Origin: Kribbella sp. VKM Ac-2568
GTDB taxonomy: Bacteria > Actinomycetota > Actinomycetes > Propionibacteriales > Kribbellaceae
Direction of reading: 5' to 3'
Assembly (NCBI RefSeq): GCF_004345365.1
Contig: NZ_SLVF01000007.1
Location: 124,001 to 188,000, forward strand
DNA length: 64,000 nt
Shown here: positions 39,664-47,441 of the stretch, piece after piece
Layout of the letters: each line of letters starts with the position of its first letter
How positions within the stretch are numbered: position 1 is the first letter of the stretch
The notes under the pieces: model-generated
What the model was told of the DNA's origin: nothing
What the model saw: only the letters and a program-made list of their open reading frames with translations
Database searches by the model: none
Translations under genes and position numbers: made by a program

Positions 39664-40317
39664 ATGTCCAGGCCGAACGCACCGCAGAATCCAAGATCCA
39701 CCGTCACAGTCCCATCGAGTTCGTCACTGGCACCACTGGCCCGATTGGCAGGGCCTCTCGCCCTGGCCGCCGGGACCCTGATGATCGTGGTGGAGCTGGT
39801 GATGTTCCCCATCGTCGACAGGGACGATCGGCAGGGCACCTCGCAGAACCTCGCCTACCGGATCAGCGGAATCGTGTACTTCGTGGCCTTCTGCCTGCTG
39901 ATCCTCGCCGCCGTCGCGGCGTACAGCCGGCAGGCACACAAGGCCGGCCGGTTCGGTGTCGTCGGGCTGATCGGGGCCCTGGTCGGCACCATGTTCCTCG
40001 GCGGCGACCTGTGGTTCGAGACGTTCTACGTCACGTACCTCGCCGACATCGCGCCGCAGATCCTCGATGCGGATCCGTCCGGTCTGATCGTCATCGGCGC
40101 AGTGTCGAGCTATCTCCTCTTCGCCATCGGCTGGGCGCTCTTCGGCCTCGCGAGCCTGCGTGCCGGCGTGTTCCCGAAAGCGATCTGCATCGCCATCGTG
40201 GTCGGCGGCCTGCTCGGCTTCAACGCGCTGCTGCCGCCGTGGGGCATCGGCCTCGGCCTGGCGATGGTCTGGCTCGGCGTCTGGATGATCAGGACGCCCG
40301 CGGAGGTCGTCTCATGA
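39664..40317 (+). CDS. Six-helix membrane protein, unknown function
   Basis: A 217-residue integral membrane protein. A polar N-terminal tail of about 28 residues is followed by helices such as LALAAGTLMIVVELVMFPIV, IVYFVAFCLLILAAVAAYS, FGVVGLIGALVGTMFLGGDL, LIVIGAVSSYLLFAIGWALF and a C-terminal pair. I do not recognise a named family. The start at 39664 follows GAGG-like sequence. Its stop overlaps the next start (ATGA at 40314), so the two proteins are made together and may form a complex. Confidence 0.65.
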   Translation: MSRPNAPQNPRSTVTVPSSSSLAPLARLAGPLALAAGTLMIVVELVMFPIVDRDDRQGTSQNLAYRISGIVYFVAFCLLILAAVAAYSRQAHKAGRFGVVGLIGALVGTMFLGGDLWFETFYVTYLADIAPQILDADPSGLIVIGAVSSYLLFAIGWALFGLASLRAGVFPKAICIAIVVGGLLGFNALLPPWGIGLGLAMVWLGVWMIRTPAEVVS

Positions 40318-41084
40318 CCACGGCACCGACCAACCCCAACCCGAGCCAGGTCGCGCCTCAGAAGCGACCGTGGAGTGCCTGGCGCACCCTGTTGATCATT
40401 CTCGGCAGCGTGCTCGTCCTGCTCGGTGGCTGCCTCCTCGTCGGTGGCGGGATCGGGCTGTGGGCGCACCAGCAGCGCGACGGCGACGGCTACTACACGG
40501 CCGGGCCGGAGCAGTTCCAGACCGACACGTCCGCGTTGTCCGTGCCATCGATCGACGTCGACCTCGCCGGTCCTCAGGTCGGCTCCGGGCAGGGGATGCT
40601 GGGCAAGATCCGGATCCGCGCCGAGATGATGGGTGCGGACACACCACTCTTCCTCGGGATCGGCCCGTCCGCCGAGGTGGCGAAGTACCTGGAGGGTGTC
40701 GGCCACGATGAGCTGTCCGACATCGACGTCGATCCGTTCAAGGCCACCTACACGACACGACCCGGCACCGACAGTCCCGCGGATCCGGCCGGGCAGTCCT
40801 TCTGGGTCGCCTCCGACAGCGGAACCGGGCCCCGCACGCTGGTCTGGGACGTTGCCGACGGCGACTGGACGATCCTGATCATGAACGCCGACGGCTCGTC
40901 CGGTATCGACGCGAGCGTCAGTGCCGCGGCCAAGCTGCCGATCATCCTGCCGATCGCCATCGGCGCGCTGATCGCCGGTGGCACGCTGCTGCTGATCGGT
41001 TTGCTGATGATCGTTCTGCCGATCGCGGTCCGCGGGAACAGCACCCCTGCGCCCAGGCCGACGACGGGACCCCGACCGATGTGA
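40314..41084 (+). CDS. Two-helix membrane protein with extracytoplasmic domain
   Basis: A 256-residue protein. Helix 1 (TLLIILGSVLVLLGGCLLVG) is at about 26-45 and helix 2 (LPIILPIAIGALIAGGTLLL) near 210-230. Between them lies a beta-rich domain of about 150 residues (FLGIGPSAEVAKYLEGV, DWTILIMNADGSSGIDASVS), probably outside the cell. The tail is proline-rich. This layout occurs in many actinobacterial proteins of unknown role. It is coupled to the membrane protein upstream by ATGA. Its last codons are duplicated downstream in an 18-bp repeat. Confidence 0.65.
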   Translation: MTTAPTNPNPSQVAPQKRPWSAWRTLLIILGSVLVLLGGCLLVGGGIGLWAHQQRDGDGYYTAGPEQFQTDTSALSVPSIDVDLAGPQVGSGQGMLGKIRIRAEMMGADTPLFLGIGPSAEVAKYLEGVGHDELSDIDVDPFKATYTTRPGTDSPADPAGQSFWVASDSGTGPRTLVWDVADGDWTILIMNADGSSGIDASVSAAAKLPIILPIAIGALIAGGTLLLIGLLMIVLPIAVRGNSTPAPRPTTGPRPM

Positions 41085-41118
41085 CCGCGGCCGATGATGC
41101 GACCGCGGCCGATGGCGT
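41074..41118. repeat. 18-bp tandem repeat across a stop codon
   Basis: GACCGCGGCCGATGATGC (41083-41100) and GACCGCGGCCGATGGCGT (41101-41118) are head-to-tail copies. A partial copy GACCGATGT at 41074-41082 carries the stop of the preceding gene. The repeat is downstream of the gene end, in the 138-bp gap before the SDR gene. Confidence 0.6.
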
Positions 41119-41222
41119 GATCCGCAGGTGGATTGGCGCGTCTTGCTAGTGCCTGACCGGCTGCCGTTGCCTACCGTCATTGTCAGGTGGTCATCGGGAC
41201 CACCTGGCGAGGAGGCAGGTTC

Positions 41223-42032
41223 GTGAAGACCGTTCTGGTGACCGGCGCATCGTCGGGCATGGGCAAGGCGACGGCGGAGCGGTTGCTCGCCGACGGGTAC
41301 GTCGTCTACGCGGCGGCGCGCCGGGTGGACCGGATGCGCGACCTGGAAGACCTCGGCGCGACGGTGCTGGCGATGGACATCACCAAGGACGACGACATCG
41401 TGGCCGCGGTGGACCGCATCACCGCTGAGCGCGGCGGTGTCGACGTGCTGGTCAACAACGCCGGTTTCGGCATGTACGGCGCGATGGAGGACACCACGAT
41501 CGCCGACGCCCGGTACCAGTTCGAGGTCAACCTCTTCGGCCTGGCCCGGCTGACCCAGCTCGCGCTGCCGGCCATGCGCGCGAAGGGCGCCGGGAAGATC
41601 GTGAACCTGTCGTCGATGGGCGGCAGGATCTACACCCCGCTGGGATCCTGGTACCACGCGACGAAGCACGCCGTCGAAGGCTGGTCGGACTGCCTGCGGC
41701 TAGAGCTCAAGCCGTTCGGCATCGACGTGATCGTGATCGAGCCGGGCATCATCGAGACCGAGTTCGGACACGTCCTGGTCGAGCCGATGCTCGAGCGCTC
41801 CGGCAAGGGCCCGTACGCCGACCTCGCCCACAAGGTGGCCGGCACGACCCGCGAGAGCTACGAGGCCGGCGGATCACCTGCCTCGCTGATCGCCGGGGTG
41901 ATCGCGGGCGCCCTCGAGGCACGACGGCCGAAGACCCGGTACGTCGCCGGCAAATACGCCCGCCTGCTGATCACCGTACGGAAGTTGTTCGGCGACCGGG
42001 TCTACGACCGCGTCATCATGGCTCAGCTGTGA
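41223..42032 (+). CDS. Short-chain dehydrogenase/reductase
   Basis: A 269-residue classical SDR. The cofactor motif is TGASSGMG at residues 7-14, followed by NNAG at 78-81, the catalytic serine in NLSSMG near 130, and Y144HATK148. Basic residues RR after the second strand favour NADP(H). Substrate unknown. GGAGG about 10 bases upstream supports GTG 41223. The AraC regulator follows immediately, its GTG alternative overlapping this stop, so the two are cotranscribed. Confidence 0.88.
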   Translation: MKTVLVTGASSGMGKATAERLLADGYVVYAAARRVDRMRDLEDLGATVLAMDITKDDDIVAAVDRITAERGGVDVLVNNAGFGMYGAMEDTTIADARYQFEVNLFGLARLTQLALPAMRAKGAGKIVNLSSMGGRIYTPLGSWYHATKHAVEGWSDCLRLELKPFGIDVIVIEPGIIETEFGHVLVEPMLERSGKGPYADLAHKVAGTTRESYEAGGSPASLIAGVIAGALEARRPKTRYVAGKYARLLITVRKLFGDRVYDRVIMAQL

Positions 42033-42046
42033 TCGAAGGAGTCCCG

Positions 42047-43027
42047 ATGACCGGGTTCACCCTGAATCCCTCGGCCACGGTGCTGCTGACCGATCTCGGG
42101 ATCTCCGTGCCGAACGTACTCCGCAGGGCATCCCTGCCCGAGGTGACCTTCACCGAGGCTGCCGCGACGCTGACGGTGTCCCAGTACTACGCGCTGTGGC
42201 GGGCGCTCGACGAGGAGGCGGACGACCCGCACCTGCCGATCCGGATCGGCACCGCGATCTCCGTCGAGGCGTTCGACCCGCCGATCTTCGCCGCGCTGTG
42301 CAGCCCCGATCTCAAGCTCGCCGCGACCCGGATCGCGCAGTACAAGAAGCTCATCGGGCCGTTGCGGCTGGCAATCAACTCGTCGCCTGGCACAACGACA
42401 ATCGAGACGCACTGGCCGCACGGTTCGAACCCGCCGGACGCGCTGGTGCTCACCGAGCTGATCTTCTGGGTCGCGCTGGCCAGGATCGCCACCCGCACCG
42501 AGGTCCGGCCCGTCCACGTCCATGCTCCACTGCGGCTCGCGGATCCCGCCGCCTACACGGAGTACCTCGGCGTGACGATCGAGCACGCCGCCACTGCGTC
42601 GATCACCTTCTCCGCCCGCGACGCCGAGAAGCCGTTCCTCACCGCCAACTCCCAGATGTGGGAGTACTTCGAACCCGGCCTCCGCCGGCGCCTCAGCGAC
42701 TTGGACCGGGACTCCTCGACGACGGAACTCGTCCGGGCGGTACTGCTGCGGCTCCTTCCGGCCGGCTCGGCGACGATGCCCGCCGTCGCCCGTGAACTGG
42801 CCGTCAGCACCCGCACCCTCCAACGGCGCCTGAACCTCGAGTCCACCACTTTCCAACTCGTACTCCGCGAGACCCGCGAGTCCCTGGCCCGCCACTACCT
42901 CTCGACCCCACAACTCACCGCCGGCGAGATCTCGTACCTCCTCGGCTACGACGACACCAACTCCTTCTACCGCGCCTTCCACACGTGGACCGGCCGGACC
43001 CCGGAACACGCCCGCACCCAAGCCTGA
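42047..43027 (+). CDS. AraC family transcriptional regulator
   Basis: A 326-residue regulator. Residues 15-190 form the arabinose-binding-like/OruR-type N-terminal domain (AATLTVSQYYALWRALDEEA, HWPHGSNPPDALVLTELIFW). Residues 240-320 hold the two AraC helix-turn-helix motifs (VARELAVSTRTLQRRLNLES, then EISYLLGYDDTNSFYRAFHT, with WTGRTPEHAR at the end). GAAGGA at 42035 favours ATG 42047 over the upstream GTG. It probably controls the preceding SDR gene. It ends one base before the convergent sigma gene. Confidence 0.87.
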   Translation: MTGFTLNPSATVLLTDLGISVPNVLRRASLPEVTFTEAAATLTVSQYYALWRALDEEADDPHLPIRIGTAISVEAFDPPIFAALCSPDLKLAATRIAQYKKLIGPLRLAINSSPGTTTIETHWPHGSNPPDALVLTELIFWVALARIATRTEVRPVHVHAPLRLADPAAYTEYLGVTIEHAATASITFSARDAEKPFLTANSQMWEYFEPGLRRRLSDLDRDSSTTELVRAVLLRLLPAGSATMPAVARELAVSTRTLQRRLNLESTTFQLVLRETRESLARHYLSTPQLTAGEISYLLGYDDTNSFYRAFHTWTGRTPEHARTQA

Positions 43028-44284
43028 TCAAGCGACGTCGTCCGGTGAGGTTGCCAGGTGGAGGAATCGGGCTCGGCGGCGTTCGCGGTGGTGTTGTTCT
43101 GGCTGGGTAGACGCGCCGGCGAGGGCTTCTGTCATCTCTTGGGCGGCCTCGGCGAAGCGGTTCTCGCGGGCCAGCAGTTCAGCTCGTACTGCGTGCCAGC
43201 GAGGGCTTGGCGGGAGGTCGTTCAGCAAGGCAAGGCCGGTCGCGGGGTCGGCTGCCTCGGCTGCAGCGACTACTCGGCCCAGCGCGGCGGCATCGCTGGG
43301 GGCGATCGAGATGAGCAGGTCGTACAGCCGCAGGATCTCCGCCCAATCGGTCTCGGCATAGCTCGGAGCGCGAGCGTGCTCGGCTGCAATGGCGGCTTGG
43401 AGTTGGTAGGCGTCCGCCTGGCCGTGAGTGCGGAGCAGTGACTCGTTCAGCAGGTCGATACCGCGGGTGATCGCCGGCGTGTCCCAATGGCTCCGATCCT
43501 GTTTGTCGAGGGTGACGACGTCCCCTTGGTCGTCGACCCGCGAAGGCCGCCGGGCGTCGGTGAGGAGCAGCAGTGCCAGAACGGAGGCCGGCATCGTCTG
43601 CTCCGGAAGCAACTCGTGCAGGAGTTCGGCAAGCCGGATCGCCTCGGCACACGCGTCCACGTCGTACGCCGCCTGACCGTCGACCGGCGCATGGCCCGCC
43701 GTGTAGAGACTGTGGATCACCCCGCACACCGCAGGAAGTCGCCCGGCCAGCTCACCCTCGGCCGGTACGCGGTACGGGATGTGGGCGGCGGCGATCTTCT
43801 GGCGAGCCCGGGTCAGGCGCTTGGTCGTCGCGACCTCGGTGGTGAGGAGTACCCCGCCGATCTGCGCGGGCGTGAGACCACACAGCGTCCTCAGCGCCAG
43901 GACGATCCGGGTCGCCGGCGAGAGCGCGGGGTGGCAGCAGGTGAAGATCAACCGCAGCAGGTCGTCGTGGACGACCTCGTCCGGCGGTATCTCGGACCCG
44001 CTGAGTTCCATCATCATCAGCCCGTCCCGCTCCTTGTCCGGCCGGGCCCGCTCGCGCCGGAGGATGTCGATCGCCTTCCGCCGGGCGGTCACCGTCAGCC
44101 AGGCTCGCGGCTGCGGCGGTACCCCGGTGACCGGCCACGCGCCGAGGGCCGCCAGGCTCGCCTCCTGGACGGCGTCCTCGGCGAGCTGCACGTCGCCGAC
44201 GGTCCGGATCAGAGTTGCGAGGATGCGCGCGCCCTCGATCCGGACAGTCTCGGCGACCGTGTCGTGCGCCGGATGTGGGGTCAT
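43028..44284 (-). CDS. ECF42-like RNA polymerase sigma factor, second copy
   Basis: A 418-residue sigma factor with the same plan as the one at 4194. Region 2 is VQLAEDAVQEASLAALGAWP, then ARRKAIDILRRERARP. Region 4 is LRTLCGLTPAQIGGVLLTTE, then KRLTRARQKIAAAHIPYRVP. The long C-terminal helical domain contains LLNDLPPSPRWHAVRAELLA. Its start overlaps the YciI gene stop (ATGA). Sequence divergence between the two sigma factors is large, so they are old paralogues with probably distinct promoters rather than a recent duplication. Confidence 0.85.
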   Translation of the reverse strand: MTPHPAHDTVAETVRIEGARILATLIRTVGDVQLAEDAVQEASLAALGAWPVTGVPPQPRAWLTVTARRKAIDILRRERARPDKERDGLMMMELSGSEIPPDEVVHDDLLRLIFTCCHPALSPATRIVLALRTLCGLTPAQIGGVLLTTEVATTKRLTRARQKIAAAHIPYRVPAEGELAGRLPAVCGVIHSLYTAGHAPVDGQAAYDVDACAEAIRLAELLHELLPEQTMPASVLALLLLTDARRPSRVDDQGDVVTLDKQDRSHWDTPAITRGIDLLNESLLRTHGQADAYQLQAAIAAEHARAPSYAETDWAEILRLYDLLISIAPSDAAALGRVVAAAEAADPATGLALLNDLPPSPRWHAVRAELLARENRFAEAAQEMTEALAGASTQPEQHHRERRRARFLHLATSPDDVA

Positions 44285-44628
44285 TTGGCCAGGATGACCG
44301 GCCGTACCTCGACCGCGCCGCTCCAGGCCGCGGGAAGCTCGGCCGCGATCCGCACCGCCGCCTCGAGGTCGTCCGCCTCGATCAGGTAGTACCCGGTCAG
44401 CGCTTCCTTCGTCTCCGCGTACGGCCCGTCCGTGGTGATCACCTCGCCGCCGCGGGCACCCTCGACCCGCACCACGGTCGCCGTACTGGTCGGGTGCAGC
44501 ACGGCACTCGCCTTGATGGTGTCGGCGTGGTCGACCCCGAACTTCCGGTACTCCGCCAGCTCGTCCGCCTGCTCGGGCGCCCACCAGTCCACGTCCGCCG
44601 TGTAAGTCAACGCAAGGTACTGCGGCAT
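44281..44628 (-). CDS. YciI-family protein, second copy
   Basis: A 115-residue DGPF-domain protein: MPQYLALTYTADVDWWAPEQ, then ITTDGPYAETKEALTGYYLI. The core DGPYAETKE corresponds to DGPFADTKE in the copy at 3854. Both are 115 residues and both directly precede an ECF42-like sigma gene. GGAG 8 bases upstream supports ATG 44628. Proposed role: partner or substrate sensor for the sigma factor, unproven. Confidence 0.85.
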   Translation of the reverse strand: MPQYLALTYTADVDWWAPEQADELAEYRKFGVDHADTIKASAVLHPTSTATVVRVEGARGGEVITTDGPYAETKEALTGYYLIEADDLEAAVRIAAELPAAWSGAVEVRPVILAK

Positions 44629-44766
44629 CGAACTCTCCTTCATCGCCGTGGGCCCGTCTGGCCCCTCAAGAATGGAACGAACGGGGGGCTGGCAAAAGGA
44701 CATCGCCGGATTGTCGGTAGGCCCTGGTAGTTCTGAGCGGGTGATGAGACCGGGCACGCGGGTGTT

Positions 44767-45687
44767 GTGGTGACGACTACTGAGGCAGTTGAGGGCGAGG
44801 CCGCGCGGTGGTGGGAGCTGCTGGGTGATCGGGTCCGAGGCGAGGTGGTCGGTGCGCGGACGATGGCGGGCGGGGCCTCGGGGTCCGCGGTATACGGGCT
44901 TTCCGTGGACCAGCCCGCGGGTGAGTTCGTGCTGAAGGTGGCCTCTCGGCCGGGGTTGCGGGAGCGGGCACGGCGTGAGGTGACGTTCTATCGGGAGCTG
45001 GCCGCGCAGGTGCCGGTGCTGGTGCCGGAGTTCTTGGTCGGAGGCGAGGTCGAGGGCAGTGCCTACTTGCTTCTGACGGCTGCGGGCGTGCCGACGGATG
45101 CCAAGCGATGGTCAGAGCTGCGATGGACCGAGCTCGCCACGGAGCTCGGGCGGCTGCATCGCGAGCAGGTGCTTGCAGTGACCATCGACCGTGGCGCGAC
45201 TGCGCGGGAGCCGGCTTCGGCGGAGAAGCTCGCGGCCGGCGAGCGCGCCTGGATCGAGCTGGGGTGCGAGCGGCTGCTGGCGCCGCTATGGGCCAGCTTC
45301 GAGGCCCTCGGCGCCGCGATCCGGCAACTGCCCGCCTGCCTGTGTCACGGCGACTTCCACCTGGGCAACCTCCTGACCGATCCGGCGGACCGCTTCGTCT
45401 GGATCGACTGGCAGGAAGTCCACATCGGCCACGGCCCCGGGGACTTGGCTCTGCTGTGGCAGCGCGCTGGGGTCGACGGGGTGAACCCGCCCCGCGAGGC
45501 GATGCTCACCGCGTACGCCGCTGCCAGGGGAATCCCGGACGACGCGCTCCTGCACCGAGCGGCCGTCGCCTCCGAACTGACGCTGGTGATGCTCGAGTGG
45601 CCCACCTTCTTCCCCTATGTCCCCGAGCCCGGCCGCGCCCGCATCCGCAACCGCCTCGAACACTTAGTCGCCGTCTGGTACCGGTGA
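44767..45687 (+). CDS. Phosphotransferase (APH/choline kinase-like)
   Basis: A 306-residue kinase-fold protein. The Brenner motif is LCHGDFHLGNLL near 193-204 and the metal-binding DW is FVWIDWQEVHIGHGPGDLAL near 212. A weak ATP-lysine region (GEFVLKVASRPG) is near 55. Family members phosphorylate aminoglycosides, choline, homoserine or similar small molecules; no substrate can be given. Tandem GTG codons at 44767 and 44770 are possible starts. It is divergent from the YciI gene and convergent with PadR (24-base overlap). Confidence 0.75.
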   Translation: MVTTTEAVEGEAARWWELLGDRVRGEVVGARTMAGGASGSAVYGLSVDQPAGEFVLKVASRPGLRERARREVTFYRELAAQVPVLVPEFLVGGEVEGSAYLLLTAAGVPTDAKRWSELRWTELATELGRLHREQVLAVTIDRGATAREPASAEKLAAGERAWIELGCERLLAPLWASFEALGAAIRQLPACLCHGDFHLGNLLTDPADRFVWIDWQEVHIGHGPGDLALLWQRAGVDGVNPPREAMLTAYAAARGIPDDALLHRAAVASELTLVMLEWPTFFPYVPEPGRARIRNRLEHLVAVWYR

Positions 45688-46233
45688 TCTCTCGTCGAGC
45701 ACAGCCAGGACGGACTCGCACCAGTGGATGTTCGCCTGCTCGTACAGGCGTCCGCCCATCAGCGTGAGGTACGGCCCAACCCGCTCAGCCTCTGCCAGAT
45801 GAGCGGCATCGGTGCGCCCGTCGAGGAGACCGTCGTGAAGGTGGTCGTAGAACGCGAGCTTCTCCCGCGCCTGTTGCCGCCGTTCCTCAATGGCCTTCCG
45901 TACTGCGGGCAGGTCGTCCGGCCCGGCGGCCTGGACCTTCACGAGTAGGTCATCCCGCATCGCGCCCGGCCGCGTCGGCTGAGCGATAAAGGCCCGCAAC
46001 TCCGCCCGCCCGGCCGGGGTCAAGGCGAAGACCCGCTTGTTCGGCCGGCGCTGCTGCTCGACCACGCGTCCCTCGACGAACCCCTCGCTCTCGAGCCGCT
46101 CGAGCTCGCGGTACAACTGCTGCGGAGTGGCCGACCAGAAGTTCGCGACGGACACGTCGAACCGCTTGGACAACTCGTACCCCGCGGCGTCCCCCTCCAG
46201 CAGCGAGGCAAGCACAGCGTGACGCAATCCCAT
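45664..46233 (-). CDS. PadR family regulator
   Basis: A 189-residue PadR protein. The winged helix covers residues 1-80 (LRHAVLASLLEGDAAGYELS, then TPQQLYRELERLESEGFVEG and PAGRAELRAFIAQPTRP). The C-terminal helical dimerisation domain is of the PadR Vir-type (DDLLVKVQAAGPDDLPAVRK). The ATG at 46233 is standard. It is divergent from the SnoaL-like gene at 46307, with a TCAAC-AA-GTTGA dyad between, so it probably represses that gene and itself. Confidence 0.85.
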   Translation of the reverse strand: MGLRHAVLASLLEGDAAGYELSKRFDVSVANFWSATPQQLYRELERLESEGFVEGRVVEQQRRPNKRVFALTPAGRAELRAFIAQPTRPGAMRDDLLVKVQAAGPDDLPAVRKAIEERRQQAREKLAFYDHLHDGLLDGRTDAAHLAEAERVGPYLTLMGGRLYEQANIHWCESVLAVLDERSPVPDGD

Positions 46234-46277
46234 CTGGACAGGTCCTCCGTCGGCGGAATAGTCTCAAAGACACCTAT

Positions 46278-46289
46278 TCAACAAGTTGA
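46278..46289. promoter_or_regulatory. PadR operator candidate
   Basis: TCAAC-AA-GTTGA is a perfect dyad 18 bases before the GTG of the SnoaL-like gene and 45 bases before the PadR start. It is flanked by AT-rich promoter-like sequence (ACCTAT and GTATAC). Confidence 0.5.
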
Positions 46290-46306
46290 GTATACGGGAG
46301 TCCGCT

Positions 46307-46654
46307 GTGCACCCTTTCCGCACCGCCGTGGAAGCAAGAGACCTGGACGCGATGGTGGGCCTGCTCGCGGAAGACGTGATCTTCCGCAGCCCGGTCGTGT
46401 TCAAGCCGTACCAGGGTCGCGCGGCCGTCGTACCGATCCTGAGGTCCGTGCTCGAAGTGTTCGAAGACTTCCGCTACGTGCGAGAGATCGGCGCGGCTGA
46501 CGCGGCCGACCACGCGCTCGTGTTCCAGGCGGCCATCGGTGGGCGCGAGATCGAGGGCTGCGACTTCCTCCACGCGGACGAGACCGGCTCGATCACCGAA
46601 CTACCGTCATGGTCCGTCCGCTCAGCGCCGTCGTGGCCCTGGCCGAAGCCATGA
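46307..46654 (+). CDS. SnoaL/NTF2-like protein with C-terminal frameshift
   Basis: A 115-residue NTF2-fold protein: HPFRTAVEARDLDAMVGLLA, then FRSPVVFKPYQGRAAVVPIL, then EIEGCDFLHADETG. The open frame ends SWSVRSAPSWPWPKP, which is unlike the family. One base shift at about 46602 (GAA CT ACC) instead yields TVMVRPLSAVVALAEAMSAQ, the expected ending, and stops at 46684-46686 in an ATGA overlap with the next gene. The gene has therefore lost one base, or the sequence has an error. Start GTG 46307 has GGGAG upstream. Likely PadR-controlled. Confidence 0.7.
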   Translation: MHPFRTAVEARDLDAMVGLLAEDVIFRSPVVFKPYQGRAAVVPILRSVLEVFEDFRYVREIGAADAADHALVFQAAIGGREIEGCDFLHADETGSITELPSWSVRSAPSWPWPKP

Positions 46655-46682
46655 GCGCCCAACTCACCTCTGACGCATCCTC

Positions 46683-47090
46683 ATGACGAGCGACCTGCCC
46701 TACGTGGACACCCACCAGACCACGGTCGACGCACCCCGCGAGCGCGTCTGGAGCGCGCTTCTCCGGTACGTCGACACCTCGCTCGGGGCTCGCAAAGCGG
46801 TGCCGCTGGCCTGGGTTCTGGGGACCAAGCCGCAGAGTGGATTCGAGCCGATCCACGAGATCCCCCAGCACCAATTGACCCTCGCCGGCCGCCACCGCTT
46901 CGCGAAGTACCAACTGATCTTCGACCTCACCGACACTCCCAACGGCCAGACCGTCCTGAGCGCCCACACCTACTCAGCCTTCCCCGGCCCCCACGGCCGC
47001 CTGTACCGGCTGCTGGTCATCACCACCCATTTCCACGCGCTCGCGACCACCCAACTCCTCCACACCATCGGCAGCCGAGCCACGCGTTAG
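46683..47090 (+). CDS. SRPBCC/DUF2867-like small-molecule-binding protein
   Basis: A 135-residue soluble protein: TVDAPRERVWSALLRYVDTS, then GFEPIHEIPQHQLTLAGRHR, then FAKYQLIFDLTD and TVLSAHTYSAFPGPHGRLY. It fits the START-like SRPBCC fold, a hydrophobic-ligand pocket. Ligand unknown. Its ATG overlaps the ancestral stop of the SnoaL gene, indicating a former coupled pair under PadR. Confidence 0.7.
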   Translation: MTSDLPYVDTHQTTVDAPRERVWSALLRYVDTSLGARKAVPLAWVLGTKPQSGFEPIHEIPQHQLTLAGRHRFAKYQLIFDLTDTPNGQTVLSAHTYSAFPGPHGRLYRLLVITTHFHALATTQLLHTIGSRATR

Positions 47091-47188
47091 GTCCGGCCAG
47101 CCCTGTTGGAGAGGTGACAGTTCCCGGTTGGCCCGGGATGGGTCAGCCACTCGAGCGGATCCTAGGCCAACCAGTACGGGCCGCCCCG

Positions 47189-47332
47189 GATCGGCGGTGC
47201 GCGTCACTCACTCCGCCCGATCGGCGGTGCGCGTCACTCACTCCGCCCGATCGCGGTGCGCGTCACTCACTCCGCCCGATCGCGGTGCGCGTCACTCACT
47301 TCGCCCGATCGCGGTGCGCGTCAATCACTCGG
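47189..47332. repeat. Five tandem 29-30 bp repeats
   Basis: Units begin at 47189, 47219, 47249, 47278 and 47307. The first two are 30 bp and the next two 29 bp (one G lost); the fifth is diverged and partial. Each contains GGTGCGCGTCACTCACT. The length change rules out a conserved reading frame. The repeat occupies part of a 351-bp gene-free gap (47091-47441) between the SRPBCC gene and the convergent HNH gene. I see no terminator there. Confidence 0.85.
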
Positions 47333-47441
47333 GAAGATCCGCAATGCTGGCCGTCGGGCGGGCGGGCGCACGACGCCTCGCCCGGCGTGGCGTGATCTTC
47401 GGTTGCCCTGTCCGCACGAGGTGCGCTGCGTCGTGGGACCG

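Noticed and set aside
47189-47332. Tandem 29-30 bp repeats as a CRISPR array
   Set aside because: The units are contiguous with no spacers, and no cas genes are in the window.
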